This document shows, piece by piece, positions 1-8,268 of a DNA stretch of 10,598 bases. Location of the stretch: the NCBI GenBank assembly GCA_045403015.1, contig JAXIPI010000221.1, positions 1 through 10,598 on the forward strand, read 5' to 3'. The stretch comes from Gaiellasilicea sp045403015. Its GTDB lineage: Bacteria > Actinomycetota > Thermoleophilia > Gaiellales > Gaiellaceae. Within the stretch, counting starts at the first letter, position 1. Each line of letters begins with the position of its first letter. The translations under genes and the position numbers were made by a program. The notes beneath the pieces are model-generated. The model was given only the letters and a program-made list of their open reading frames with translations. It was not told the origin of the DNA and made no database searches.

Positions 1-53
1 CGACGCGCTGACGCCCTGCGTCCCAGTGCTGACCCGATAACGAAGGAGAAACC

Positions 54-845
54 ATGCAACTCGCAACCAAGCTCGTGTCGACGCGGAAGGGGACGCTGCT
101 GGCAGCGCTGCTGATCGCCATGCTCGCCGGCGCGTCAATCCTCTTCTATCTGAACAGCTATCGCGACAGCCTCAAGTCCCAGGGGGCGCTCGTGACCGTG
201 CTGGTTGCGAAGCAGACGATTCCCAAGGGCACGTCGGGGAGCATCGTCGCCGCCAAGGACTTCTACACGGTGACGACGATCCGGGAGAGCCAGCTGCTGG
301 AGGGAGCGATCAGCGACCCCGCGACGCTCCGCAACAAGGTCGCGAGCCGCGAGATCTTCGAGGGCGCCCAGCTGACCGCGGTCGACTTCGCCTCGGCAGG
401 AGACTCGCTGGTCGCGGACCTGACCGATCGGCAACGGATTGTGTCCGTGCCGCTCGACTCCGCGCACGGGCTGATCGACGCGATCGAGCCGGGCAACAGG
501 GTGGACGTCTACGCCGGCATGAACGTGATCTGGGTCGGGCCTGACGGCAGGCCGAACAACGGCGGGCAGACGAAGCCCGTCGTGCGGCTGATCATCTCCA
601 ACGTCCCGGTCCTTGCGATCGGGGAGAAGAAGCGGGGCGGCTCAGGAACGACGAACGTGAGCCTCCGCCTCGACGACCGCACTGCGGCGAAGATCGCCTT
701 TGCGTCGGACAACGGCAGGGTGTGGCTTGCTCTCCGTCCCAGTGCGGGCGCGAAGGCGTCCAGGCCCGACATCGTGACCGCTGAGACGCTGCTGCTCGGC
801 ATTCCACCCGTGGTGGCGTACAAGGCGCTCGGCGGCCGTTCATGA
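54..845 (+). CDS. cpaB: Flp pilus assembly protein CpaB/RcpC (SAF domain)
   Basis: This 263-aa protein opens the Tad (Flp pilus) genes in the window. One membrane anchor (about residues 13-34) follows a short positive N-terminus, so the rest should lie outside the membrane. Residues about 46-112 look like an SAF domain (VLVAKQTIPKGT followed by a DFY strand). Residues about 115-253 match the RcpC/CpaB C-terminal domain, with the sequence IVSVPLDSAHG, then EPGNRVDVYAG. The family is usually 230-350 aa, so this one is complete. The start is set by AAGGAG at 43-48, five bases before the ATG. Its stop overlaps the next start as ATGA. In Gram-negative Tad systems CpaB works with the outer-membrane secretin; none is encoded here between cpaB and tadZ, so it may act at the cell wall instead (inference). 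Confidence 0.93.
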   Translation: MQLATKLVSTRKGTLLAALLIAMLAGASILFYLNSYRDSLKSQGALVTVLVAKQTIPKGTSGSIVAAKDFYTVTTIRESQLLEGAISDPATLRNKVASREIFEGAQLTAVDFASAGDSLVADLTDRQRIVSVPLDSAHGLIDAIEPGNRVDVYAGMNVIWVGPDGRPNNGGQTKPVVRLIISNVPVLAIGEKKRGGSGTTNVSLRLDDRTAAKIAFASDNGRVWLALRPSAGAKASRPDIVTAETLLLGIPPVVAYKALGGRS

Positions 846-2029
846 ATGCCCACGGCTTCAATGTCTACGCGGCGCTCGAAGGGAGCTTCGGCCTGGAGGC
901 AATCCGGGAGGCGCTGCCGCTGGGCACGCCGGTCCGCGCGGTTGCGCTCGCGGAAGCAGGTCACGCCGGGAACGAGGTGCTGGAAGGAGCGGACCTCGTC
1001 ATCGTCGGCTGCTCGCAGGCTCAGGACGATGCGCTCGTCGTGATCTCGGCCGCGACCGCACAGCGGCCCGACCGCCCTGTCGTCGTCCTCTACCAGGGGT
1101 CGCCGAACGGGTTCCTGGAGCGGGCCTTCGAGGCCGGCGCCGACGACCTCATCGCGCTGCCACAGTCGGCAGGCCAGCTCGGCTTCACGCTCGAGAAGGC
1201 GATGGCACGGCGGCGCGGCGGTGGCGCTGCCGTGACCGAGGGAGCGTTGATCACCGTCCTCGGGCCGAAGGGCGGCACCGGGAAGACCGTCACGTCGTCC
1301 AACCTGGCGGTCGGACTTGCGCTCGAGGGCAAGTCGGCCGTGCTGGTCGATCTCGACCTGCAGTTCGGCGACGTGGGGCTCGCGCTCGGCCTGGAGCCGA
1401 CCAAGACGATCTACGACCTCGCCGTCTCGGGCGGTTCGCTCGACGCGGAGAAGATCGACGGGTTCCTGGCGCGGCATCCCTCCGGAGCGCTGGCGCTGAT
1501 GGCGCCGATCCGGCCGGATCAGGCGGCAGCGATCGGGACGTCCTTCCTACGCGAGGTGTTCGAGATCCTGCGCTCACGCTACGACTTCGTCATCGTCGAC
1601 ACGCCTCCGGCCTTCACGCCGGAAGTGATCGCCGCGGTGGATGCTTCCTCGCACCTCTGCGTCGTCGGGATGCTGGACGCGCTCTCACTCAAGGACACCA
1701 AGCTCGGACTTCAGACGCTGGAGGAGATGGGCTACGACCCGAACGCGGTCACGCTCGTGCTCAACCGCGCGGACTCGAACGTGGGCATCACGCAGTCGGA
1801 TGTCGAGCAACTGCTCGGACGCGCACCCGACGTGCTCGTCGGCAGCGACCGCGCAATCCCGCGGGCGCTGACGAGCGGTCAGCCGATCGTCGTGGCCGAG
1901 CCGCGATCGAAGGCGGCCCGATCGTACGCAGCACTCGCCGAGCGGTATCTGGCGGCTACTGGACGGCCGGCGAAGGCTGCGCCGAACGACAACGAGCGGC
2001 GGCGCAGGTCGCTACGGAAGGCGAGCTAG
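842..2029 (+). CDS. cpaE: Tad pilus localisation ATPase CpaE/TadZ (pseudo-receiver + MinD/ParA-like)
   Basis: This 395-aa cytoplasmic protein has two parts. Residues about 1-120 resemble a response-regulator receiver fold, but the strand that should end in the phosphorylated Asp reads DLVIVGCSQ, so it is a pseudo-receiver, as is usual in TadZ/CpaE. Residues about 135-375 form a MinD/ParA-type ATPase. It has a deviant Walker A (KGGTGKT, 143-149), a VDLDLQFGDVG switch (169-179) and a Walker B (FVIVDTPP, 249-256). The family places the Tad apparatus in the cell, often at a pole, and helps recruit the TadA motor. The tail is basic and probably disordered. Translation is likely coupled to cpaB through the ATGA overlap at 842-845; no strong ribosome site of its own is seen. 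The stop is two bases before cpaF. Confidence 0.93.
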   Translation: MNAHGFNVYAALEGSFGLEAIREALPLGTPVRAVALAEAGHAGNEVLEGADLVIVGCSQAQDDALVVISAATAQRPDRPVVVLYQGSPNGFLERAFEAGADDLIALPQSAGQLGFTLEKAMARRRGGGAAVTEGALITVLGPKGGTGKTVTSSNLAVGLALEGKSAVLVDLDLQFGDVGLALGLEPTKTIYDLAVSGGSLDAEKIDGFLARHPSGALALMAPIRPDQAAAIGTSFLREVFEILRSRYDFVIVDTPPAFTPEVIAAVDASSHLCVVGMLDALSLKDTKLGLQTLEEMGYDPNAVTLVLNRADSNVGITQSDVEQLLGRAPDVLVGSDRAIPRALTSGQPIVVAEPRSKAARSYAALAERYLAATGRPAKAAPNDNERRRRSLRKAS

Positions 2030-2031
2030 CA

Positions 2032-3422
<1,391 letters not shown>

Positions 3423-3426
<4 letters not shown>

Positions 3427-5282
3427 GGCTCGCCGGGGCTCTGCTCGCCACCGCCATCGGGACGCTTGTCCTGTCCGGCGCGTCCGGTGCGGCGTCGACC
3501 GAGGTTCAGATCGCCCCGGTCACCCGTCTGCCTTTCCCGGAGCGCGGCTACGTCGTGAGCGTGCCGGAGGCAGCCGACCTGAAAGCGGGCAGCGTCGAGG
3601 TGCGCGAGAACGGCCTCCGAGTCACAGGTGTGCGTGTCGACCCGCTGGCGAGCAGCGGCCTTCGCTTCGGCGTCGTGCTCGCGTTGGACGCGAGCGAGAG
3701 CATGACCGGTCCGCCCGCGACGGCGGCGCTACAGTCGGCGCGTGCCTTCGTGTCGCATAGAACCGACACGGAGGAGGTCGGGATCGTCGCGTTCAACACG
3801 GAAATCTCCGTGCTGCGGGTCCCCACTCGTGACGGAAACGCTCTTCGAAGCGCGCTGGCAGAGCCGCCCCGCATCGCCTATGGCACCCATATCAACGACG
3901 CACTCATGCAGTCGCTGACGCTGCTGCGCGAGGCGAAGCTCTCCGCGGGCTCGATCGTCCTGCTCTCCGACGGACAGGAAGTCGGAAGCGTGCTGCCGCT
4001 CGACAAGGTCCTTGCGGCCGCGAATGCGCAGCAGGTTCGGGTCTTCACGATCGGCCTTCGCTCGCGGGCATTCGATGCTTCTACGCTGCGTGCGATCTCC
4101 GATCGGACCGGAGGCACGTACACGGAAGCGCGTTCGGCAGCGGAGCTCGTGCCAATCTACGAGAGACTCAGCGAGCAGCTGGCCGGCGAATACCTCGTCC
4201 GCTACCGCTCAGCTGCGCGGCCGATGTCGCAGGTCGAGGTCAGCGTGTCGATTGCCGGCAGCGGTAGCGCGAAAACGGAGTACGTGGCGCCGACCCCGTC
4301 GCTGCTGGCTCCGTACCACCGATCGCGTGTGGCCACCTTCCTCCTCTCCAATTGCTCGCCGGTGCTGATCAGCCTGTTCTTCGGGTTGCTCGTCTGCGCT
4401 CTGCTGCTCGTGCTCGTGCGGCGTCCGAAGACGACCGTTGTCGACCGCGTTCAGAGGTTTGTGAGCGACAAGCCGGGTGCGCGCTCCCAGCATGCGGCTT
4501 CGACGGCGCTGCAGGCCGCAGCCCGCAACCGTTACACGAGCGGCTGGTGGGCGCAGCTCGAGCGGGACCTGGAGCTCGCGAGGATGACAGTGACTGCCCG
4601 GCAGGTCGCAGGGCTGGCGCTCGGCGGCACGTTTCTCGTCACTGTTCTGGCGCTGCTGCTCACGGCGCCGCTCCTCGCCCTCTTCGGGCTCACGACTCCG
4701 TTCATTGCCCGCGCGGTGGTGCGGCGGAACCTGAAGGCCGTCCGTCAGGAATTTGCCGAGCAGTTCCCGGGCAGCCTGCAGGTGCTCGCCTCGGCCCTGC
4801 GCGCCGGCCACAGCTTCAACGGCGCGCTCGGCGTCGTCGTCGACAACGTCCACGAGCCAGCGCGGTCGGAATTGGCGCGGGTAGTGCAAGACGACCGCCT
4901 GGGGGTCCTGCCGGAAGAGGCGATGCGGAAGCTCGCTCGCCGCATGGCCAACCGCGACATCGAGCAGGTGGCATTGTTGGCCGAGCTCCAGCGCACGTCC
5001 GGCGGCAACTCGGCGGAGATCCTCGACACGGTCGTGGGCACGATCCGCGAGCGGGCGGAGATGCGCCGCCTCGTCCGGACGCTCACCGCGCAGGGTCGGA
5101 TGGCTCGGTGGATCCTGACGGCCCTTCCAATCTTTCTGACAGGGTTTCTCTGGGTCGTCCACCCCGATCTGATGGCGAGCTTCTTCTCGAGCGGAATCGG
5201 TCAGGTCTCACTCGTTGCCGCCGCGGCGATGGTCGCGACGGGGTCCCTCATCATCCAGCGCATCATCGACATCGAAGTCTAG
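3423..5282 (+). CDS. tadB: TadB-type platform protein fused to an extracellular VWA domain
   Basis: This 619-aa fusion is about twice the usual TadB length (around 300 aa). A signal-like segment (residues 1-22) leads into a von Willebrand factor A domain (about 82-255). Its metal-ion site looks complete: DASES at 89-93, Thr155 in YGTHINDAL, and Asp183 in LLSDG. A membrane helix follows (about 313-332). The rest is a normal TadB: a helical hairpin (about 397-430), a cytoplasmic T2SSF domain (about 442-555, with SLQVLASALRAGHSF and RTSGGNSAEILD) and two C-terminal helices (563-581 and 594-613). The predicted topology puts the VWA domain outside and the T2SSF domain inside. TadB forms the inner-membrane platform with TadC. 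The VWA part may bind pilin, cell wall or a surface ligand (inference). Reading is continuous, so this is a real fusion rather than a frameshift. Confidence 0.92.
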
Positions 5283-5292
5283 GAGCCATCAC

Positions 5293-6216
5293 ATGTTCCT
5301 CATGCTCATCCTCGGCCTCTCGCTCACCGCCGCTGCTGCGGTCCTCGTCCTGCGCTCGTTCGCGCTCGCGCACACCGCGCGGCGGCGGACGCTCGTTCAG
5401 ATCGAGGTCTACGGGTTCCGCTCTGCGGTGCCGGCCGAGGACGACGAGTCCGTCGACCTGCGCACAGCTCTTGGGGGGCTTGCAACGGCGACGGGCGAGA
5501 AGGCTCTGGCCCGGTTCGACGGCCTCCGCGACGGCGAGGGAGCCTTGCGCAAGCTGCTCAATTCGGCGGGCATGTACCAGACCTCGGTGGCGTCGTTCGT
5601 CGGGTCCCGCATCCTCATCACGCTGTTCGGCCCGGCCCTCTTCGTCCTGCTCTTGCTGGGTGGAAACTTCGATCTGCGCCTTCTCGTTGGGTGCGGCCTG
5701 ATGACGGTCATGGGTTGGTATTTCCCATACGTCCGCGTGCAGCGCCGGGCGCGGCTACGAATCGAGGAGATCGACCTCGAGGTGCCCGAGCTCGTCGACC
5801 TTCTCGTCACGACGGTGGAAGCAGGCATCGGCTTCGGCTCCGGCCTGCAGCTCGCGTCGCGCAGCATCGAGGGCCCACTCGGCCAGGAGCTGCGCCTCGC
5901 GCTCCGCGAGCAGAGCCTGGGCCTGACGCCGGAGGAGGCGCTGCGCAACCTCTCGGTGCGGGTGGACAGCCCCGCAACGCGTGCCTTTACGCAGGCGCTC
6001 GTGCAGGGCGGGTCACTTGGCGTCTCGATCGGTACCGTCCTGCGCGATCTGGCGATCGACATGCGGAAGCGCCGGCGGCAGTCTGCGGAGGAGCGCGCGC
6101 AGAAGACCCCGACAAAGATCCTCTTTCCGCTGGTCACACTGATCCTGCCGGCGATGTTCATCGTCACGCTGGGCCCGGTGCTGATGGAGGCCATCCGCTT
6201 CTTCGGGTCATCGTGA
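5293..6216 (+). CDS. tadC: Tad pilus platform protein TadC (T2SSF domain)
   Basis: This 307-aa polytopic membrane protein is the second platform subunit of the Tad pilus. It has an N-terminal helix (1-23), a helical pair (about 106-147), a cytoplasmic T2SSF domain (about 160-270, with PELVDLLVTTVEAGIGF and FTQALVQGGSLGVSIGTVLR) and a C-terminal helix (276-300) that begins TKILFPLVTLILP. This is the standard TadC pattern and length. The ATG at 5293 is preferred because AGGAG at 5281-5285 sits seven bases upstream; an upstream in-frame ATG at 5215 lies inside tadB and would spoil the N-terminal helix. The AGGAG begins within the tadB stop codon. The stop (6214-6216) overlaps a possible GTG start of the next gene. 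Confidence 0.95.
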   Translation: MFLMLILGLSLTAAAAVLVLRSFALAHTARRRTLVQIEVYGFRSAVPAEDDESVDLRTALGGLATATGEKALARFDGLRDGEGALRKLLNSAGMYQTSVASFVGSRILITLFGPALFVLLLLGGNFDLRLLVGCGLMTVMGWYFPYVRVQRRARLRIEEIDLEVPELVDLLVTTVEAGIGFGSGLQLASRSIEGPLGQELRLALREQSLGLTPEEALRNLSVRVDSPATRAFTQALVQGGSLGVSIGTVLRDLAIDMRKRRRQSAEERAQKTPTKILFPLVTLILPAMFIVTLGPVLMEAIRFFGSS

Positions 6217-6296
6217 GCGGCCGCAGCGCCAATCGGGTAGCCGGAACCACTCCTCTGCGGGGGGAGCGGGGCCAGCGCCTGGCGCAGAATCGATCC

Positions 6297-7268
6297 GTGG
6301 CTCGGAAATCGATAGCGATCGTGGGTGCGGGCGCGGCCTTGCTGGTCGGCCTGGCGTCCTTCGCGGCCGTTGCTGACGCGCGAACGGCAAAGGTCGCCTT
6401 CGTGCGCGCGCCGGCGACCGCGCTGCAGGGCAAGGTCGTGAAGGTCGCGATCTCGACCAGGCCGGCAACCCGGACTCGCTGCACACTCGTCATCCGCTAC
6501 AACGACGGCGCCGTCGAACGGATGACCACGGTCACGCGGCAGGGCATTGCGACCTGGGACTGGCGCCTTCCGGAAGTCGCACAGCCCGGCCGTGCCAGCC
6601 TTTCGGTCTCTTGCATCGGCGCGGGCTCGGTCTCCCGGCTCGTCACAGTGGTCGGCACGTTGATCCCGCCCAAGATCGTCGTCGTCGACCAGGGCTACTC
6701 GGTCCGCGTGAGGACGTCGGGCTCCGAAGTGAGCTTCGGCCTGATGCTGCAGAACACCTCGCCGAATGCCGACGCCCTCGGCGTCTACGTCCTCGTCAAC
6801 TTCGTCATGGCCGACGGCCAGGCGATCGGAACCAAGACTGAGGTGATCGACGCGATCCCCGGCGGCACCACCTTCGCCTACGGCGGCTCGCTCAACTTCC
6901 CCGGCGGGGCACCGGTTGCGCGGCTCGAGGTCGTCGTCAAGGTCGGAGGTCGCCAGCGCCACCTGATTCACGAGCCACTCGTGCAGAGCATCGGCATTGT
7001 GCCGGGACTGCGCGATGCGATGTGGGTGGGCGAGGTGAACGGGGAAATCATCAACGACCATCCGGCGTTGAACGTGGCCCGCGCGAAGCTTTCGACGGTC
7101 GTGTTCGACGTCAACGGCGTCATCGTCGGCGGCGGCAGCGGTCACGCGACTGCACTGCTTCCCCCCGGCACGCGGGAGGTCTTCAAGATCACCTCCGGCG
7201 TGGATGCGATTCCGTGGGCGCGGGCCGCCCGAGCCGCGGTCAGTACGTTCGCGACCTACACGCCCTAA
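6297..7268 (+). CDS. Secreted Ig/FxLYD-like protein, last gene of the Tad operon
   Basis: A 323-aa exported protein of unknown function. The GTG at 6297 gives a good signal peptide: a basic start (ARKS), a hydrophobic core (residues about 5-25) and a cleavage site after ADA near 28. Residues about 30-120 look like a beta-sandwich with two cysteines (62 and 106) that could form a disulfide. Residues about 130-220 and 240-323 each resemble an FxLYD-type domain; the second has GEVNGEIIND, then LSTVVFDVNGVIVGGG, then LLPPGTREVF. An alternative GTG at 6213 overlaps the tadC stop (GTGA) and would add 28 residues ahead of the signal peptide. Neither start has a clear ribosome site. Its position suggests a pilus-associated surface protein, but this is inferred from context. 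The inverted repeat at 7279-7303 follows it. Confidence 0.8.
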   Translation: MARKSIAIVGAGAALLVGLASFAAVADARTAKVAFVRAPATALQGKVVKVAISTRPATRTRCTLVIRYNDGAVERMTTVTRQGIATWDWRLPEVAQPGRASLSVSCIGAGSVSRLVTVVGTLIPPKIVVVDQGYSVRVRTSGSEVSFGLMLQNTSPNADALGVYVLVNFVMADGQAIGTKTEVIDAIPGGTTFAYGGSLNFPGGAPVARLEVVVKVGGRQRHLIHEPLVQSIGIVPGLRDAMWVGEVNGEIINDHPALNVARAKLSTVVFDVNGVIVGGGSGHATALLPPGTREVFKITSGVDAIPWARAARAAVSTFATYTP

Positions 7269-7278
7269 CCGCCGCAAC

Positions 7279-7303
7279 GCCTAGTAACAGACTGTTACTA
7301 GGC
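7279..7303 (+). terminator. Perfect 11-bp inverted repeat after the Tad operon; likely terminator
   Basis: Arms GCCTAGTAACA (7279-7289) and its exact reverse complement (7293-7303) flank a three-base loop, GAC. It begins ten bases after the stop at 7268. No T-run follows, as is common in high-GC actinobacteria. The symmetric, A/T-richer core (TAACA-GAC-TGTTA) also resembles a repressor operator, for example of the TetR type, for the small gene at 7392. The sequence alone does not decide between the two. Confidence 0.6.
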
Positions 7304-7378
7304 ACTCCCGCGTCACTCCTCATGCTCTGCCGAAGGCCGACCGATAGAACGGTTAGAGTCCGCGTCTGGGCAAGCATG

Positions 7379-7383
7379 GGAGG
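7379..7383 (+). promoter_or_regulatory. Ribosome binding site that fixes a TTG start
   Basis: GGAGG lies within GGGAGGGAG (7378-7386), eight bases before the TTG at 7392. No ATG or GTG gives a comparable start in this frame, so this site decides the start of the small membrane protein. Confidence 0.7.
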
Positions 7384-7391
7384 GAGTCGGG

Positions 7392-7691
7392 TTGACGGGT
7401 GGTCAGCTGCTGGTCGCGTTCACGTTGGGTGCTGCGGCGCTCGCGCTGTGGTCCTATGTCCGCTGGCCGGGCGCCGCTCCCGCCACGATGAACGGAGCGG
7501 TCCTGCGGATGCTGATCGCCTTCGCGCTGCTCGGGGTCGGCCTCGTCGTGCTCGACCTCGGCATCGACGCGGCCCCGTCCCTGGCGATCGTGGTCGTGCT
7601 CGGCTCGGTGGTGCCGGTGCTGACCTTCGCGTTCCTGGCGTCGATCTGGTTCATGAAGGTGTGCGCCGATCAGATGAACGGCGGCATATAG
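7392..7691 (+). CDS. Small three-helix membrane protein of unknown function
   Basis: A 99-aa hydrophobic protein starting at TTG behind a strong GGAGG. Three membrane helices are visible, at about residues 4-23, 38-57 and 62-88. The loops are short (one with RWPGAAPATMNG), and a short polar tail (CADQMNGGI) carries the only cysteine. I do not recognise the family. It is separated from the Tad operon by 123 bases and an inverted repeat, so it is probably transcribed on its own. Its stop is only four bases from the stop of the convergent gene at 7696, so the two 3' ends may overlap in RNA. Coding is supported by the continuous hydrophobic pattern and the well-placed ribosome site. Confidence 0.75.
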   Translation: MTGGQLLVAFTLGAAALALWSYVRWPGAAPATMNGAVLRMLIAFALLGVGLVVLDLGIDAAPSLAIVVVLGSVVPVLTFAFLASIWFMKVCADQMNGGI

Positions 7692-7695
7692 GCCA

Positions 7696-7923
7696 CTAGC
7701 GCGGGTCGAGCAGCGTCGCCCGGAACTCCGGGTGTCGCGATGCCCAGGCCTTCACGAAGAACAGCAGCTCCGCCGCGGCATGCGCGGTGTCCCCGCCGTC
7801 CAGCAGCCACGGCACGAACACCTGCACGGTGTTCCGCGTCGTTCGCGCGGCCAGGCAATCGGTCTCGTTCAGTGCGTTCACGAGATCGGCGGCCAGCTCG
7901 GGATGACTGATCAGAAGCTTCAT
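7696..7923 (-). CDS. Conserved-looking 75-aa soluble protein of unknown function
   Basis: A 75-aa protein with no signal peptide or membrane helix. The residue pattern suggests strand (KLLISH), helix (PELAADLVNALNE), strand (NTVQVFVPW) and a long C-terminal helix (DTAHAAAELLFFVKAWASRH). This is a compact alpha/beta fold that looks like a real small domain rather than a chance ORF. I cannot name its family. The ATG at 7923 has no clear Shine-Dalgarno site; where one would be expected, a 15-base dyad sits instead (7932-7946), so the mRNA may be short-leadered or the start may be controlled by a repressor (inference). It is convergent with the small membrane gene, with a four-base gap. Confidence 0.72.
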   Translation of the reverse strand: MKLLISHPELAADLVNALNETDCLAARTTRNTVQVFVPWLLDGGDTAHAAAELLFFVKAWASRHPEFRATLLDPR

Positions 7924-7931
7924 TGGTATTG

Positions 7932-7946
7932 CATCGAGTATCGATG
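7932..7946. promoter_or_regulatory. Dyad CATCGA-GTA-TCGATG, possible operator of the 75-aa gene
   Basis: A perfect 6-bp inverted repeat with a three-base spacer ends eight bases before the start codon at 7923. Two further dyads lie just upstream of the gene: GCCT-G-AGGC (7951-7959) and ACCCGATCGGGT (7967-7978). Three symmetric elements in 47 bases suggest a control region. Binding of any protein is inference. Confidence 0.35.
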
Positions 7947-8024
7947 ACGGGCCTGAGGCTTACAGGACCCGATCGGGTAGGTCGCGCAAGCGGAAGGGGT
8001 AGTGCAGCTGCCCGTGCGAGCCGG

Positions 8025-8243
8025 TTACGGCTTGGAACAGGGCTGCTTGGCGTCGCTGGGGCGTCCCGCAACGAGCTGCTCGAGTAGCCGGCGCGCACGC
8101 TCGATCGCCGTCGCCGCAGCGCCGGCCGGTGTGGCCAGCCTCTCGGGCGGCGGGTTCGATTCGCTCCAGCTCGGCATTGCACCAAGCATCGTGGACCCGG
8201 CGGTCGCGAGCCTTCTGCCATCCGGGCAGTTCACGCAGCCCAC
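8025..8243 (-). CDS. Doubtful 72-aa ORF downstream of the kinase
   Basis: A GTG at 8243, 25 bases past the kinase stop, would give a 72-aa product. It begins with a CxxC pair (GCVNCPDG) and ends in an amphipathic helix (ATAIERARRLLEQLVAG). G/C at the third codon position is about 80% by hand count, higher than at positions one and two, which fits coding in this genome. There is no clear ribosome site, the frame stays open upstream beneath the kinase gene, and I do not recognise the product. It could equally be non-coding. An ATG at 8189 would give a shorter 54-aa form. Confidence 0.25.
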   Translation of the reverse strand: MGCVNCPDGRRLATAGSTMLGAMPSWSESNPPPERLATPAGAAATAIERARRLLEQLVAGRPSDAKQPCSKP

Positions 8244-8268
8244 CCGGGTGGTCCGCTTCAGAACGTGT

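Larger units (their letters stand above)
7924..8268. other. 345-base stretch without a confident gene
   Basis: This gap between the 75-aa gene and the kinase stop holds the three dyads at 7932-7978, a 12-bp palindrome CCACCCGGGTGG (8240-8251) just past the kinase stop, and one doubtful small - strand ORF (8025-8243). No tRNA, mobile element or repeat array is visible. It may contain the 3' end of the kinase transcript and the promoter of the 75-aa gene. Confidence 0.5.

Noticed and set aside
2..40. Possible end of an upstream gene (frame ending DALTPCVPVLTR at TAA 38-40)
   Set aside because: Thirteen codons are too few to identify, and another frame stops at base 11; the true upstream reading cannot be chosen.
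509..1477. 322-codon - strand frame opposite cpaB and tadZ
   Set aside because: The composition is typical of an antisense shadow; the + strand frames carry the SAF domain and the Walker motifs.
4209..5162. 317-codon - strand frame opposite tadB
   Set aside because: The frame is rich in Arg, Glu and His without a recognisable fold, and lies opposite an unbroken T2SSF gene.
4352..5701. 449-codon + strand frame inside tadB and tadC
   Set aside because: It is Arg/Ala/Gly-rich with no motif, and out of frame with the T2SSF domains, which are certain.
5409..7277. 622-codon open frame on the - strand across tadC and the secreted protein
   Set aside because: It lies opposite two well-supported genes with clear domains. 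Its translation is low-complexity, rich in Arg, Asp and Ser, and has no family pattern. Such shadows are expected in high-GC DNA.
7354..7359. TAGAGT as a -10 box for the small membrane gene
   Set aside because: No -35-like hexamer lies 16-18 bases upstream, so it is not supported beyond chance.
8150..8190. tRNA-like GGGTTCGATTC followed by GCACCA
   Set aside because: The T-arm stem does not pair (GCGGG against CGCTC), the spacing to CCA is wrong, and no acceptor or anticodon arm is found upstream.
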